In this document: in pieces, positions 34,513 to 45,990 of the stretch | Position numbering within the stretch: position 1 is the first letter of the stretch | How the letters are laid out: every line of letters begins with the position of its first letter | Origin: Lumbricus terrestris | Taxonomy: Eukaryota; Annelida; Clitellata; Crassiclitellata; Lumbricidae | Length of the DNA: 64,000 nt | Assembly: GCA_949752735.1 (NCBI GenBank) | Contig: OX457037.1 | Span: 20,007,039-20,071,038, forward strand | Reading direction: 5' to 3' | The notes under the pieces: model-generated | Seen by the model: the letters and a program-made list of their open reading frames with translations, nothing else | Told to the model about the DNA's origin: nothing | Databases searched by the model: none | Program-made: the position numbers and the translations under genes

Positions 34513-36975
34513 TGTAGCGATCGCTACAAGTTCGGTCGCTAATATTATTATTTTTATTTAATGTTTGATCGATTGTGGGGTTTCAGGGATCTGATATATT
34601 TATTTTATTTCTGTGTTTTTGAGCTGCCTTGTGTGACCTATATTTTAATGTTGATTTGCGCTTGACACGGGTCACATCGACCGCTGACGTAGGCAGCAGT
34701 CGCTGCTGTTTCATTGAATTCGTGTATTTTTCCCACGATATTGGCAATCGTCGCTCGCTGACTTGAAAGACCGCGCCGCCTGCTGTCAACGATTAGGCAA
34801 ATTATCACACGGTTCGCCCGAGGTGGTCTGATGAACAGGGTGAGCGAGGAATACAGCCAGACAGACAAGCACAGACAGGGAGACAGATTGAGAAGGAAAC
34901 ACTGTAGGCGTGTATGTTAAAATAGCAGCGTTTTCACAGGGTTGAACTGGTGCATTTGATGCCTACGTGACTGACGGCAGATGACGCTTTTGAGAAGGAG
35001 AGATAGAAGGAGAAAGACAGTGAGCTACAGACAGAAGCGGAGATACACAGGAGAGGACGCACGTGGCAGCTGATTCTTGCCGCCTTGACACAGCTGTACA
35101 GCTGCTGGGTTGGCGCGCGCAGCTCTCTAGCTGCGCATGCGTAGTAAAGGGGACGCTCTGCAGACCAGGCAGTTATAAAAGCGAGAGCGGGCAGGTAAAG
35201 GCAGACGTGGCCAGAATTTCAAGAGAAGTGGATGTATACAGACGCAGACAGAATTTCAAGGCGAGTGGATGTATCGCAGTTGATGGTAGTTTTCGTGTTC
35301 GAGTCGACCGTTTTAGTGAAGTGAGGCCAGGATAAAGCGCCGCTTGCACTAGTCATTTGCGTCGTTGCGAATACACGAATTCTGCTGGCGATTCTTTTAA
35401 GACATGGAGTCTTTATCGTTTCTGTTCGGAGCGGAAATATAATCGTCGTTGTTGGAGTTCTGTTCGGCGCATTTATCGCATCGGTTGTTCTCCCGGATTT
35501 AACGACAAGGCCTTTCTACGCCCTGTCACACGGAGTGATATATCGTGGGCATCTAATCGTCTACACTCTGCTCTCGTTCCTCGAAATTGTGTTGCGAAGC
35601 GTTTGTTGGTAAAGTGTGGCCTAAGGGCGTCTTTCTCAAACGGCTTGGATAAATAGCCGAATATTAACCTACGCAACGTGGAAATCGTTCATTGCGTGGA
35701 ATCAGCGTCGGATTTAGCTGGTTTCTCTTCTGCGTTTTCAACATCGACGTCTTTCTTGTGTCTTCGTCGCATCTTCTGGAATTCGACACATCGTCGCCGC
35801 TCTTCCCACACTGTCGGCTTTGTCCCTTGTCTTCGGAAATAAGGTACGCTTTATAAGGGAAATAAAAGCGATCGGTTATTTAGATATTTTGGACTGAATT
35901 GAAATTGGCCGTGGGACTTGAGTGTAAATCGGGGTTTAATTTAGGCCTACTCCGGTTGAAATGTGTTTGCGTTGAAATGTGTTTGCATTGAAATGTGTTT
36001 GCATTGAAATGTGTTTGCATTGAAATGTGTTTGCATTGAATGGTGCTTGCATTTGATTTCTCATTGAATGCCTTTGCAAATAATAAGAAGTATTAATTAA
36101 ACTTACTGACTTTAATCATTAATTGCATTGAATGCAACTGTCGTTGATTGCATACTTGATTGATAAATAGGAAACTTTCATCACATTTATTGACTATCTT
36201 CATTGTGAGCTATAGAGATAAGAGTAATTTGTATAGCGTCATGGAAGAATCCAGGGCTACCACCCCTGCCCAGCCTTCGAGGCCGCCATCCTCGATGGAA
36301 ATTGTCTTAGAGGCAATCCAGATTAATGCCAGGTCTACTCATGAGGCAATTCAGACTAATGCTAAGACTACACATGAAGTGATACAGTCGCATGCCAGAG
36401 ATACGCAAGAGGCGATTGCCTCGGTAGAATTAAACGTCTTGGCGGTGCAATCAAATGTCAGAGAGGAAATATCTACTGTAAGGTCTGATGTAAGAGAGGA
36501 AATATCTACTGTAAGGTCTGATGTAAGAGAGGAAATCTCTGCTGTAAGATATAATGTTAGAGAAGCGCTGACGGAGGTCGTGTCACGCTTAGAAAGATTA
36601 GAAGCATCGCCGGTACCAAGATCTGCTGTGGATTTGAACCCTGGATTGAAATCCACCGCCTTTACCACTGCGGACGTGCCATACCACTCGACCATCGGCC
36701 TGGCAGAAAGTTTTGGGGCTAGACCTAAAGACTTCGCACCTCCCAGTATACTGCGAAGAAGTGAGCGGTTGTCCAGCAAGGCTCCAATTTCATATAGGGA
36801 GCTAGGCAGCCGAGATAATTGGCCGCCTTTCCATCGCTGGGATTCGAACCCGGAAGTCACCTCATCCTGTCCTCCCTCTATCTCTAAGAACTATGGTCCA
36901 CAGCAGCACGCGGTCCCTACGTTCGATGATCCGGAAGTGGCGACTCCGGGGATGACGTTGGGGGCGGGCGTTACA
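34513..36975 (+). repeat. 3' LTR of the gag-only element (2463 bp)
   Basis: Nearly identical to 27387-29817 apart from two extra 16-bp units and scattered substitutions. TATA at 35174-35181, AATAAA at 35861-35866. It still carries the 245-codon Gag start (ATG 36241), which here runs out into flanking DNA and stops at 37026. Followed directly by the TSD CTAC. Confidence 0.88.
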
Positions 36976-36981
36976 CTACTA

Positions 36982-37970
36982 CACGGTGATTCATTAAAAA
37001 ACGTCCCCCTACATAAGTTGGCATAACTCATGTAGATGACCATCAATTTTATTGAAATTTCAGAACAATGACGCTTGATGCTCTAGCCAAGTGCTATATA
37101 AATTGTTTCACATTCAAATCCAAAATGACGTAACGCGAATGACGAAAGTAATGACGTCACGACTATCTCGACAAACAAGGAAGATTCCAACGTTCCCGTC
37201 AGCTACTGCGTTTGTATCCTGCAAACTTAGTCAATTTCATCTGGTTCACTGATGAGAAACTGTTTACTGTAGCAGCACCCAGTAACAATCAGAATGATCG
37301 AATTTACGTACCCGTCGTACAAGGAAGAGGGACGTTCCAGCAAATCGTCTTTTGCGAACTCAACCAACTTTCAGTAAATCCCTTATGGTATCTGTCGGGG
37401 TCTCTGCACACGGTCGTACGAACATTCATTTCATCGAACCGGGAGTTAAGATCAATGGACAATATTACAGAGATGTTCTACTAAAACAGGGCCTTTTACC
37501 AGACATTCGTAACATTACCGATGAGTATTTCATCTTCCAGAAGGATAGCGCTCCTGCGCACAGAGTCACGTCACTTGCGCTACTGGAAACTGAAACACCT
37601 GATTTCATCCCGCCTACTTTGTGGCCACCCAACAGCCCCGATTTAAATCCAGTGGGCTATAAGATATGGAGTGTCATGCAAGAGATGGTCTACAGATCTC
37701 GAATATGTGATGTCAGTGAGTTGCGAAGTCGAATTGTGGAGACATGGGATGAGATGGATCAGCGCATCAATGATGAATCAGTCAAACAGTGGCGTACTCG
37801 TCTTCGCGCATGCGTAGCTGCCAAAGGGGGTCAATTTGAACATAAACTTTAACTTTCCGAATGTTTAGAAATAACTCCTCTGTCTTCCTTTAAAATTTCT
37901 TTCACATAGCATGACATTTGACGGAGTTACAGTGAAATATGCAGGGGGACGTTTTTTATGAATCACCGTG
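36982..37970 (+). mobile_element. Internally deleted mariner/Tc1-like element (989 bp)
   Basis: Inverted ends start CACGGTGATTCAT and include AAAAAACGTCCCCCT on both sides. TA precedes the left end; CA follows the right end, so the TA target duplication is imperfect. The N-terminal DNA-binding half of the transposase is absent. It abuts the TSD of the LTR element, which therefore inserted within two bases of this element's end. Confidence 0.82.
37212..37852 (+). pseudogene. Broken mariner-like transposase (catalytic half)
   Basis: Only the C-terminal catalytic part remains, and it needs a frameshift near 37345-37375: the first frame has NFIWFTDEKLFTVA (first Asp), the second has FIFQKDSAPAHR (second Asp) and WPPNSPDLNPVGYKIW. 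In this family the third acidic residue normally stands just before the Tyr of 'xYxxW'; here it is Gly, 36 residues after the second Asp. The copy is therefore dead three ways: deleted N-terminus, frameshift and lost catalytic residue. Confidence 0.8.
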
Positions 37971-39715
37971 CAAACGACTTCCATTTGGTCGTTATCATGC
38001 TTTCTAGGCATCCATCGATCCTAGCGCTTGTAGTGAAATTTGTTGTGCGGTCTCCATTCCAGTGGCGGCGCCAGGATTTCAGTTTTGGGGGGGGGGGGGT
38101 TGAATCTGCGGGAGGAAATTTTCAATTTTCAGTCGCCAAAATTTCTGACGATCTTTTTTTTTCATTTGGCCAGAACCTTAAGAAAATATTTCCATTTCAG
38201 CCGTCAAAATTTCTGACGACTTTTTTTAGTCATTTAGTCGAAATCTTTGGAAATGGTCCTTTTCATCCGCCAAAATTTCTGACAAATCTCGTGCATGCGT
38301 ATACTTTCAGTTTTTAGGGGAGCTAATCATGCAAATATTTCATTTTTACATGGGAAAAATGGATGGCCTTTTTATGGGGGCTTAGCCCCCCCTAAAAAGG
38401 CTCCATTCATCACCCACCTCGGCTGCAGGGACTTCAAAAATACCACCTACTATAGCCTAATACAAATAATTAGTCAGTAATCTTCTGTAAATTTGTATCA
38501 CATTACAAGCTTCTGCAGCGACTGTGTTTTTTGTTTTCAATGTTTTATTGTTCTAAGCCAGCAGCGTGACAATTCCGATAATCTGTTGGCTAGCATAATT
38601 ATTGTGAAAATTGGAAACTTGAGAGCCATTTATAAAACGTGGACTACCAAACAACGTCAGCAGAAAATTATTGTATTGATTTTCTGGAGGTGTAATGACG
38701 TATTTCGTGTGCAATTTTCAACCATTTCGAATCGCTTCGGTCACTGCCTTTAGTTTGCCTTCCTCAAGGCCCTGTGAGCTAATTGCACAATAATTATGAG
38801 CTGAAAATATGCGAAAATAACCATTATAGATCCATGTTTGCTCGCACTTCACCCCCAACAACAAAGTCCATGGATATCGCACCTCAGACATTCTATTCAT
38901 TGATTGCGACAATGCAATTGCAAGTAGGCCCTATTCAATTAGATGTGCTGTTGAAATTGCACTAAACTCGGTGGCAAAACGTTATCAGGCTGCTATTCGT
39001 GCTTCTGATTTTGGACTCTGTAGTAGATACTGGGTCAGAGGCAGAGACGATTATTTTCACGTCTTGTCGTAGGCTACCTGTGCTTACTTTACAAGGTTGG
39101 GTTACACGTAAACTTGTAGGTGTCCAACTGTCCATGGAGACTTTGTTTCTGCTCACCAAATGAACGTGACAACGAGTGTTAACGAATGAGAATTGCGTTT
39201 GCTGCTTCGGAGATTTCTAATGGAATGCTCTTTCAGTTTGCGCAATGAAAGAACAATGCAAAACGAGCCAACAGCTTGGGTAGGCCTTCGTGTAGGAAGA
39301 CCGCTAGGCCCATGATAGTCATGCATTGTAACGTTTCGATCCAATGCCGTATTGTTGAAGGCCATCAAGGTCAACATTATCAGGCTGTGGTACTAAATCC
39401 GATGACCTGTAGCGATTCAATTCAAAGTAGACACCTTTTCCTGAGTACCACGAAGGTTAACTTCTGAAGTTGATTGGCTAAATGCCATAGACGGTTTTTG
39501 TTCATTTGACAACGCCTAAACTGATACTTACTAATAAAACAGATAGGCCTACTTAGCAGTTGGCCGAGTAGGATACAAGTTGACAGGGTTTCTTGCGATA
39601 AGATCTGCCACAGCAATTGCAGAGACCTTTTCTCGCTGAACTGCACGACAGGAAGACTTTCATTTTGCCCAAAGAACAAAAATTGAACATTTGGTTTAAT
39701 TCATTGACCAACGAA
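37971..39715. other. Upstream region of lectin-like gene 1
   Basis: Contains the MITE at 38060-38400 and no recognised gene. About 100 bp before the gene 1 ATG is similar to the sequence before the gene 2 ATG (e.g. CATTTTGCCCAAAGAACAAA against CATTTGACCAAACGAGCAAC), so the duplication included the 5' UTR. No clear TATA box seen. Confidence 0.45.
38060..38400 (+). mobile_element. hAT-type MITE, family A (341 bp), TSD CTCCATTC, right end lost
   Basis: Begins CAGTGGCGGCGCCAG and carries three internal CCGCCAAAATTTCTGACGA-type units. CTCCATTC occurs at 38052-38059 and 38401-38408, yet the right terminus is CCCCCCCTAAAAAGG, not the expected CTGGCGCC...CTG. The terminal repeat has been lost while the duplication remained. 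Confidence 0.8.
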
Positions 39716-40111
39716 ATGCAGAAATATCACCTCGCTAAAAGTGGACCTAAGGAACATTTTCTTCCTCGCAACGTCGCTATGCTCATTCTTTTCATTTCGT
39801 TTCTAATCTCGACATCGTATGCGTCGACCATCATTCCAAAAGCGCAGGATAGCTTCAGGATTCTCTACGACTCAAGTGGTCGAAGTTTGTGCGTCGTAGA
39901 CTTTCCAGCAGTTTCATTCTCCAGCGATCAGTTAGCCATAGCTATTCCAGTCAACACGACGCAACCTCCGGGGGAAATACAGTGTGCATGGAAGTGCACA
40001 AATGACCTCAACTGTACCGGTTTCAACTGGAGAAGAAAATACGGACTGTGTGAACTATACCACTACCCGCCAAATACTTGCTCGTGGTCTTGCGAATGTA
40101 ATCATTTTGAA
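39716..40111 (+). CDS. Gene 1 exon 1: signal peptide and PAN-like domain
   Basis: 132 codons ending CAT TTT GAA|GTGAGT. Key segments: [33 protein letters not shown] and [17 protein letters not shown]. The 'C..KC.....C.GFNW' run is the PAN/apple signature. The frame is open upstream to 39617, but homology to the paralogue starts at this ATG. Confidence 0.85.
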
Positions 40112-40773
40112 GTGAGTAGACCTACCGTACCTAATAAAAAAATTACCTGTTTTTACGAGACTATGACATTATATTTATATTTACGATGTCATCGGTTGTG
40201 CTCGGCTTCTAAACAACAAGTAGTTTGAGAGGTAAGCGAAATTGAAAAGGATTGGAAGTCCTGAGGTGGTCCTTAGATGCTCTCTAGCATCCATCAGTGT
40301 GAATATTAGTCCAACTTATGAAACCAGTGTGAGAATTTGGTCTAATCTTCTGTAAAGTTGTTATTTGGATATTATAGGCTACAGGATTATATTTTTAGGC
40401 CTATGTGTTAAGATAATTATTAACCTATAATACATTGGCTATATATTATACAACCGTTTCATTCCGTTGTTGTTCTTTTAGTCGACGCGACATCATCATG
40501 GAAATTGTACAGTAAAGAACCATGAAGGTGAGCATCTTTGAGTCATCTTTCACTTGACAATATTACTATATGATTATAGTCTCATTGTTGAGTTTAACGA
40601 TGCACTGGCTCCTCTGCAAGAAGGGATCGAAAGTCAATGCGCACCTAACCTAATAATAATAATGAGCGCCTCTGAGTAGCTTCCTTGAAGAGGCGCCTTA
40701 AAAATACCTGAACGAATGAATGAATGAATGAATGAATGAATGAATGAATGAATGAATAATAACAATAATAATA

Positions 40774-40862
<89 letters not shown>

Positions 40863-43800
40863 ATTAATAACAACGACAATTTATATGGCGTCGTTAAACA
40901 GCCATGCCGTTACAAGTTGCCTCCCATAAAAATAACAGCAGGATAGGCTGTGAGTTCAACGAGTTTAATATAGGCCTGTTAGAATACATTTCCGTGGCAA
41001 TGAACAGCATTAAGCAATAAGCATAGACCTACGTCAATGCACAGATACGCCAGCGGCAAAGAATTAAAAGAGAGCAATAAATAGAAGACGCGGATTCAGA
41101 GTTTGAATCAATGAGATTTCTTGGCTTTTTTATAAATTAAATCTATTTTTCATTCTGCCAACCAGGAAGGGACAGGTCCTGATAGAGCTGTGTTACCCCA
41201 TATAATGCATTATACCTATGTAATATAAAGACACATCAAGGACCTCCCTCCCTACAACCGCCCAACCGTCCTTTAGTCCATCCATCCGTCCGTCCGTGGA
41301 TCCCATCCCATCCATCTATCCATCCATCCCATCCATCCGTCCATCCATCCATCCCATCCATCTATCCATCCGTCCGGCCGTCCATCCATCCATCCCATCC
41401 CATCTATCCATCCATCTATTCATCCATCCCATTCATCCATCCGTCCGTCCGTCCATCCGTCTGTCCGTCCGTCCATCAATCCATCCCATTTATCCATCCA
41501 TCCATCCATCCCATCCCATCCATGTATCCATCCAACAATCCATCAATCCATCCATCCCATACCATCCCATCCCATCCATCTATCCATCCAACAATCCATC
41601 CATCCCATCCATCCGTCCGTCCATCCATCCATCCATCCATCCCATCCCATCTATCCATCTATCCACCCATCCCATCCATCCATCCATCCCATCCCATCCC
41701 ATCCATCTATCCACCCTTCCAATCCATCCATCTATCCATCCATCTATCCATTCATCCATCCCATCCCATCCCATCCAATCCATCTATCCATCCATCCATC
41801 CATTTATCCATCCATCCATCCATTCATCCATTCATCCATCCATACTGTTGACCGTACATCCATACATACATGCATACATCCATACATGCATCCATCCGTA
41901 CATACATACATACATCCATCCATCCATCCATCAATCAATCTATAATCTGTCTGTCCCTGTCCCTGTCTCTGTCTCTGTCTGTGCATTTGTTACTGATATG
42001 CTAAGTATTATTTGTTTTGGATGTTTTCAGCTGAAATGATTGCTCCCAATCTTTGTTCCTTTCCGTTCGTCTATCGAGGAAATCTCTATTACAGCTGTAC
42101 TCAGAATGTCAGCGACACTGGAATCAGCATCGGCTGCTACTCAAGCTATGAAACGTGGAAGACGTGTGAACAGCCAACTGGTAGGTGACGTATGTCTACA
42201 CTACACGGTGCCCCGATCTTTCAGCTTTTCCATCTTGGAAAGTTCTATTTTTCGATGCTGCATTTTAATCTCTCATAAACTTGACACACTAACGAATATT
42301 TCTAATCAACTTTAGGAGCTGGTAATATTAAGATCACTGTTGTTGCGTTTAAAATTTCAGACAAATTCTAAAAGCTTTGACCGAAATATGACAATTTCTG
42401 TTGGGTTCTACTTTTCATCGGGACACCGTGTAGCCTATAAACCAACTGTGCGTAATGAATTTGTGTATCATGCATACCTTCCTGCAGGTTTCTCAGAAAT
42501 GTTTCCTTCCACATTAGGTCAAACCAGGGAAGCATAATTATGTCGGACATGATAATGCGATGGTATTTTTCAATGCAGGCTGGTACAGCTTGTAAAATTG
42601 ATGTGTAACACAAAATGACAGCAGTATTATGGGTAAATTCCGAAAAAAATACAGTGTTTTCATAAGCGTGCACTGTGGCAATAAAATCTCCTCGGTTAAT
42701 GAAATGGCACTGTCTAGAACAAATCTGACGGAAGGGGTGAGGAGCAGATATTTATTTATTTAGAAAGACGCAGATTCTAGAGGCTAATATTATTGGAACG
42801 ATTTAAACTATATATATATATATACATATATAACTATATATATATCCTTGTCCTTTTTGGCAATTATATCAATTGTCACAACAATCTTGACGTCGCGCGG
42901 AGGAGCAGATATTTATTTATTTAGAAAGACGCAGATTCTAGTGGTTAATATTATTGGAACGACTTAATATATATATATATATACATGTATATATATATAT
43001 ATATATCCTTGTTGGCAATTATATCAATTGTCACAACAATCTTGACGTCGCGGGGACTATTATAGGATTGGAAGCTAAACGAGATTTTAAAAGGGAACGA
43101 TTTGGAAAATCTTTGCGGGAGACATTAGACCCGGAAGAAATTATTCCAACTGTAGGCTTACTGAACGGCTCACTTAGGCGTTAGCGCGGCCGTTGAGCCA
43201 TTGTGCGGCTAGGCCTATTATCTGAGACAGTGGAAACATAAGGCTAATTGCGCTAAAGAAGCAATGTGATTTTGGGTATACAGTTATGTCGATCTCTGCT
43301 GCGTCTGACGTCAAACTGAATCTGAAATGCGCCTCAAGGTGGGGATAGCTTCTCATCGATTTTACATGTATTCGCGATATATACACATATATAAATAACT
43401 ATATATACACATATATAAATAACTATATACATATATTATATATATATATTATTACCTCGTTGGGCATACATTTAGGCGTATACCCTCGGGGTACTGCTAA
43501 GATGCTGTGACTTTTGCCAGCGTAAGTGACGCTGCTTGACTGGGTGATTTATATATTAGAAATGGACTATTATGTATTTTATATTATGAAATTCTAGAAT
43601 TCTATGTCCAGAAAATTGTCAAATCCTTTCTTAGCCATAGACTTTTCCTCGTCGCACTCATAGGCCTATAGCCTAGCCTACGGCGGAATCCGTTCGAACA
43701 GAGGTGTCAAACGTCTGCCCGTGGGTCACATCACTGACCCGCAGATGATGTCTTCCTGGTTATGGACTACATTATTTTAGAATAAAAGTTCAGATTTCTC

Positions 43801-44811
43801 ACTGCCTGAAGAAAAATCAAATAAATTGCTGCGCTTTCATGAAGCGAGTCAATACTAAACCTTCACGCCTCTGTGAAGGTTTTAAAAAGGGCAAAAATGA
43901 ATATGCTTGATTTAAGACCTAATTTTTGCTTTAAAAAGTCTGGGATGGATAGGGCCTACATATAGACCCCTAGGCCTACACGAATTCTGCTCAGGCGCTC
44001 TTTCTCACCCAGATCCGGAATTGTGCTGAAATTTATTATTCAAGGGCATTCGCAACAAAAAATACACAAATTGAAAACTCGTGAATTGAACAAAGCATTA
44101 AGTAGGTCAATATTATTGTAATAGAGAATGCATTTATTTTTACAGTATACTTGCTTAATTAACTCGACACATATAGTTGTTTAATTGCAATAATTTATCC
44201 CTATTTTTTTAGACTACGAGGTTACCTGGTTGAGCATCAACTTAACCATTCCTATCATCAATGTTGCAACACCAGTTCTTTCCATCAATAACTGGATCGT
44301 ATTCCAGCAAAGAATTAACGGTTATCTCAGCTTTGAGCGCAGCTGGAACGACTACAAGCAAGGATTTGGCAACTGGGCTGGCGAGTATTGGATGGGATTG
44401 GAAAAGATCTATCAATTAACCACCTCAGGTGGATGGAGACTCAGGTTGGAACTTAAAGATGAAATCAGTGGACTGTGGTCCGACCGCGAGTACGACACCT
44501 TTTACATTGACTCGGAGTTCTACAAATACGGTCTTCATGTATCGCTGACAAGTTTCGGAACAGAAGTTGACGTTCTGAACATAGTTGGTGGAAACTATCA
44601 GAACGGAATGAGATTCTCTACTGCCGATGGGGACAATGATAACTCGATGGGGAATTGCGCAGTGATTCACTACGGTGGATTCTGGTACAACCAATGTTTT
44701 GCCATCAACTTGAACGGTGACTATTCATCCAGCTTCAGATATGTTCAGCAGAATGGCGACCCGGCCATACCACTGGCTGCGTCTAGAATGATGATGAAGG
44801 CTAGCCAATAG
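39716..44811 (+). CDS. Secreted PAN-FN2-fibrinogen-like protein, gene 1
   Basis: Four exons (39716-40111, 40482-40527, 42031-42180, 44213-44811), GT-AG introns, phases 0, 1 and 1, 396 residues. Residues 20-36 ([17 protein letters not shown]) form a signal peptide. Residues 43-132 look like a PAN/apple domain with eight cysteines. Exon 3 is FN2-like. Exon 4 is a fibrinogen C-terminal-like domain with [12 protein letters not shown], the Ca-site-like DGDNDN and the NCAVIH...YNQC cysteine pair. The RDC start and first disulfide of a normal fibrinogen domain are missing. The start matches the paralogue at 47179. Such proteins usually bind sugars or acetylated groups on microbes; that role here is inference. 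Confidence 0.85.
40482..40527 (+). CDS. Gene 1 exon 2: 46-nt linker
   Basis: Follows TTGTTCTTTTAG and ends GAAG|GTGAGC. Reads [15 protein letters not shown]. Same length, phase and NCT sequon as exon 2 of the paralogue (50718-50763). Confidence 0.75.
40664..40756 (+). mobile_element. LINE/SINE tail with GAAT repeat
   Basis: GAGCGCCTCTGAGTAGCTTC...GAAGAGGCGCCTTAAAAATA, a variant of the shared tail whose AGGCGCC side pairs with GCGCCTC, followed by a (GAAT)n run to 40756. Lies in intron 2 of gene 1. Confidence 0.7.
40770..40862. repeat. (GAT)n microsatellite
   Basis: About 30 perfect GAT units directly after AATAATAATAAT. It produces spurious poly-Ser and poly-Asp frames. Confidence 0.95.
41280..41940. 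repeat. Long CCAT/CCGT simple-repeat tract
   Basis: About 660 bp of imperfect CATC/CCAT units with CCGT and ATAC variants. It explains the long Pro-Ser-Ile-His and Trp-Met-Asp-Gly frames, which are not genes. Located in intron 2 of gene 1, ending about 90 bp before exon 3. Confidence 0.95.
42031..42180 (+). CDS. Gene 1 exon 3: FN2-like domain
   Basis: After ATGTTTTCAG, reads [20 protein letters not shown] then [20 protein letters not shown] and KTCEQPT, with donor GTAGGT. CxFPFxYxGxxYxxCT is the fibronectin type II signature and four cysteines are kept. The Trp before the third Cys is Gly, and the last loop is shorter than usual. Confidence 0.8.
42741..43055. repeat. Tandem duplication of about 157 bp with TA-rich cores
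   Basis: GGAGCAGATATTTATTTATT...ATCTTGACGTCGCG occurs twice (42741-42899 and 42902-43055). Each copy holds its own, differently sized, (TA)n tract. Located in intron 3 of gene 1. Confidence 0.85.
43699..43810 (+). mobile_element. Possible hAT terminus
   Basis: CAGAGGTGTCAAACGTCTGC resembles the common hAT end CAGxGGTGTCAAAC. No partner terminus or TSD was found, so this may be a solo end of a decayed copy. Confidence 0.3.
44213..44811 (+). CDS. Gene 1 exon 4: fibrinogen C-terminal-like domain
   Basis: After CTATTTTTTTAG, reads DYEVTW, then [54 protein letters not shown] and [16 protein letters not shown], ending in TAG. Equivalent in place to 'TVIQRR..G...F.R.W..Y..GFG...GE.WLG'. Confidence 0.9.
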
Positions 44812-45386
44812 ATCTATTGTTTGCGATCGATTCTTAATAGGCATAGGCCTGTAATACTATGTAGATGTCTTGTCTTTAGTAGTAATTGTAGTCTAATCCT
44901 ATTGATTTCTGTATCGTCCAGGGCGCAGATGTTGATCAGGACATGTTCATGTCCTGCGAATTCAGAAGTAATGCTTTTTTTGTAGTTTTGGAGGTGGAAA
45001 CTTTGATTAATTGATTATTATCGATTCCTACGAAACAGTCATTTCTCTCAGCCAGTAATCAGCAACTATCCAGCCAGCTCACAACATTTTACTTTGGCCG
45101 AAAGTTGCGGATTTAAGGAGTGCAACTTAATTTACTGGATTTAGTTTATTCAGTTCATTTCGCTGGAATTGATGTGTTGGCGTTGATGCAAAAAGTAAAC
45201 TGGATTTCTGAACTGGTGTAGGCCTATGAAATTCAGACACTTGATTAGCTTTCTTTGACCCATAATGTGCTTGTAAACCTCCATGTAACTATCTTCGGTT
45301 GTATTTGTGTCAATGTACATTAAAGAAGAACTAATGAATGAATTCCATGGTCTCATAAAGTTGCTTTATTCTTTCCATAATATTGG

Positions 45387-45560
45387 CTATTCAGAGGCGC
45401 TCCCGACGCGGTTGCCCTGAGGGAAAAGAATGACACGACTGATGAGGAAAAACCAGTCATTATAGCTTAGATCTTTGTGAGAGAGGAAGATCATTCCAAA
45501 TGTGGGGGAACCAGCCATAGCTGCAATGCTGCATGCCGGCTTTCTAGGAAACAAAATAGA
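45387..45560 (-). mobile_element. LINE-like fragment ending in the shared tail
   Basis: On the minus strand the sequence runs into GGGAGCGCCTCTGAATAG, the start of the shared tail, but the GGGGCGCTATATAAAT part is missing. The body has AATGATCTTCCTCTCTCAC and differs from the SINEs. Lies between genes 1 and 2. Confidence 0.45.
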
Positions 45561-45879
45561 ACTGCAAAAATGCAACATATTTGGCTCAGATTGTGTTAAC
45601 TTTTTTTTACCTACGTATAGGCGTATCAAATACACTTCTGCGTGCAACTTAGAATAACCAATAATATTGCATTGTTTCATTATTTGGTAACCAACTGAAT
45701 TGGTCTTTAATCTACATGTACGTATAGCCTACCACTGCTACCAGAGCTTTTGTGAGATGCCAAAGATGGGCTGGAATCTAGATACACAAAGAAACACAAT
45801 TTAACTTAAACAATTGACATCAAGTCAAGTATGGCAGCATGAATAACCAAACATCAACTGATATTAACTTAGTCATCAA

Positions 45880-45981
45880 TAAGATGTTTAATAAGATGAT
45901 TAATAAGATGATTAATAAGATGATTAATAAGATGATTAATAAGATGATTAATAAGATGATTAATAAGATGATTAATAAGAT
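45880..45981 (+). repeat. 12-bp minisatellite ATGATTAATAAG
   Basis: About eight near-perfect head-to-tail copies, ending where a family A MITE has inserted (TSD 45983-45990). Confidence 0.9.
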
Positions 45982-45990
45982 GAACCGGCT

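Larger units (their letters stand above)
27387..36975 (+). mobile_element. Complete gag-only LTR retrotransposon, 9.6 kb, TSD CTAC
   Basis: Two long direct repeats (27387-29817 and 34513-36975) begin TGTAGCG and end GTTACA, and the whole is bracketed by CTAC (27383-27386 and 36976-36979). A primer-binding site follows the first repeat two bases on. One long Gag frame occupies 29083-32169. No protease, reverse transcriptase, RNase H or integrase can be found in the 2.3 kb before the 3' LTR. It is therefore non-autonomous. The LTRs differ mainly by two extra 16-bp leader units in the 3' copy and a few substitutions, so insertion was recent. TGTAGCGA also starts the LTR of the element at 51298, suggesting related lineages. 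Confidence 0.88.

Noticed and set aside
36160..37026. 288-codon frame as an independent gene
   Set aside because: It is the LTR-encoded part of Gag in the 3' LTR, running out into flanking mariner DNA.
40634..40879. Poly-Ser and poly-Asp frames
   Set aside because: Translations of the (GAT)n and (GAAT)n microsatellites.
41296..42039. 247-codon open frame of Pro-Ser-Ile-His repeats
   Set aside because: It is the translation of the CCAT/CCGT simple repeat. All frames are open because the 4-bp unit rarely makes stops.
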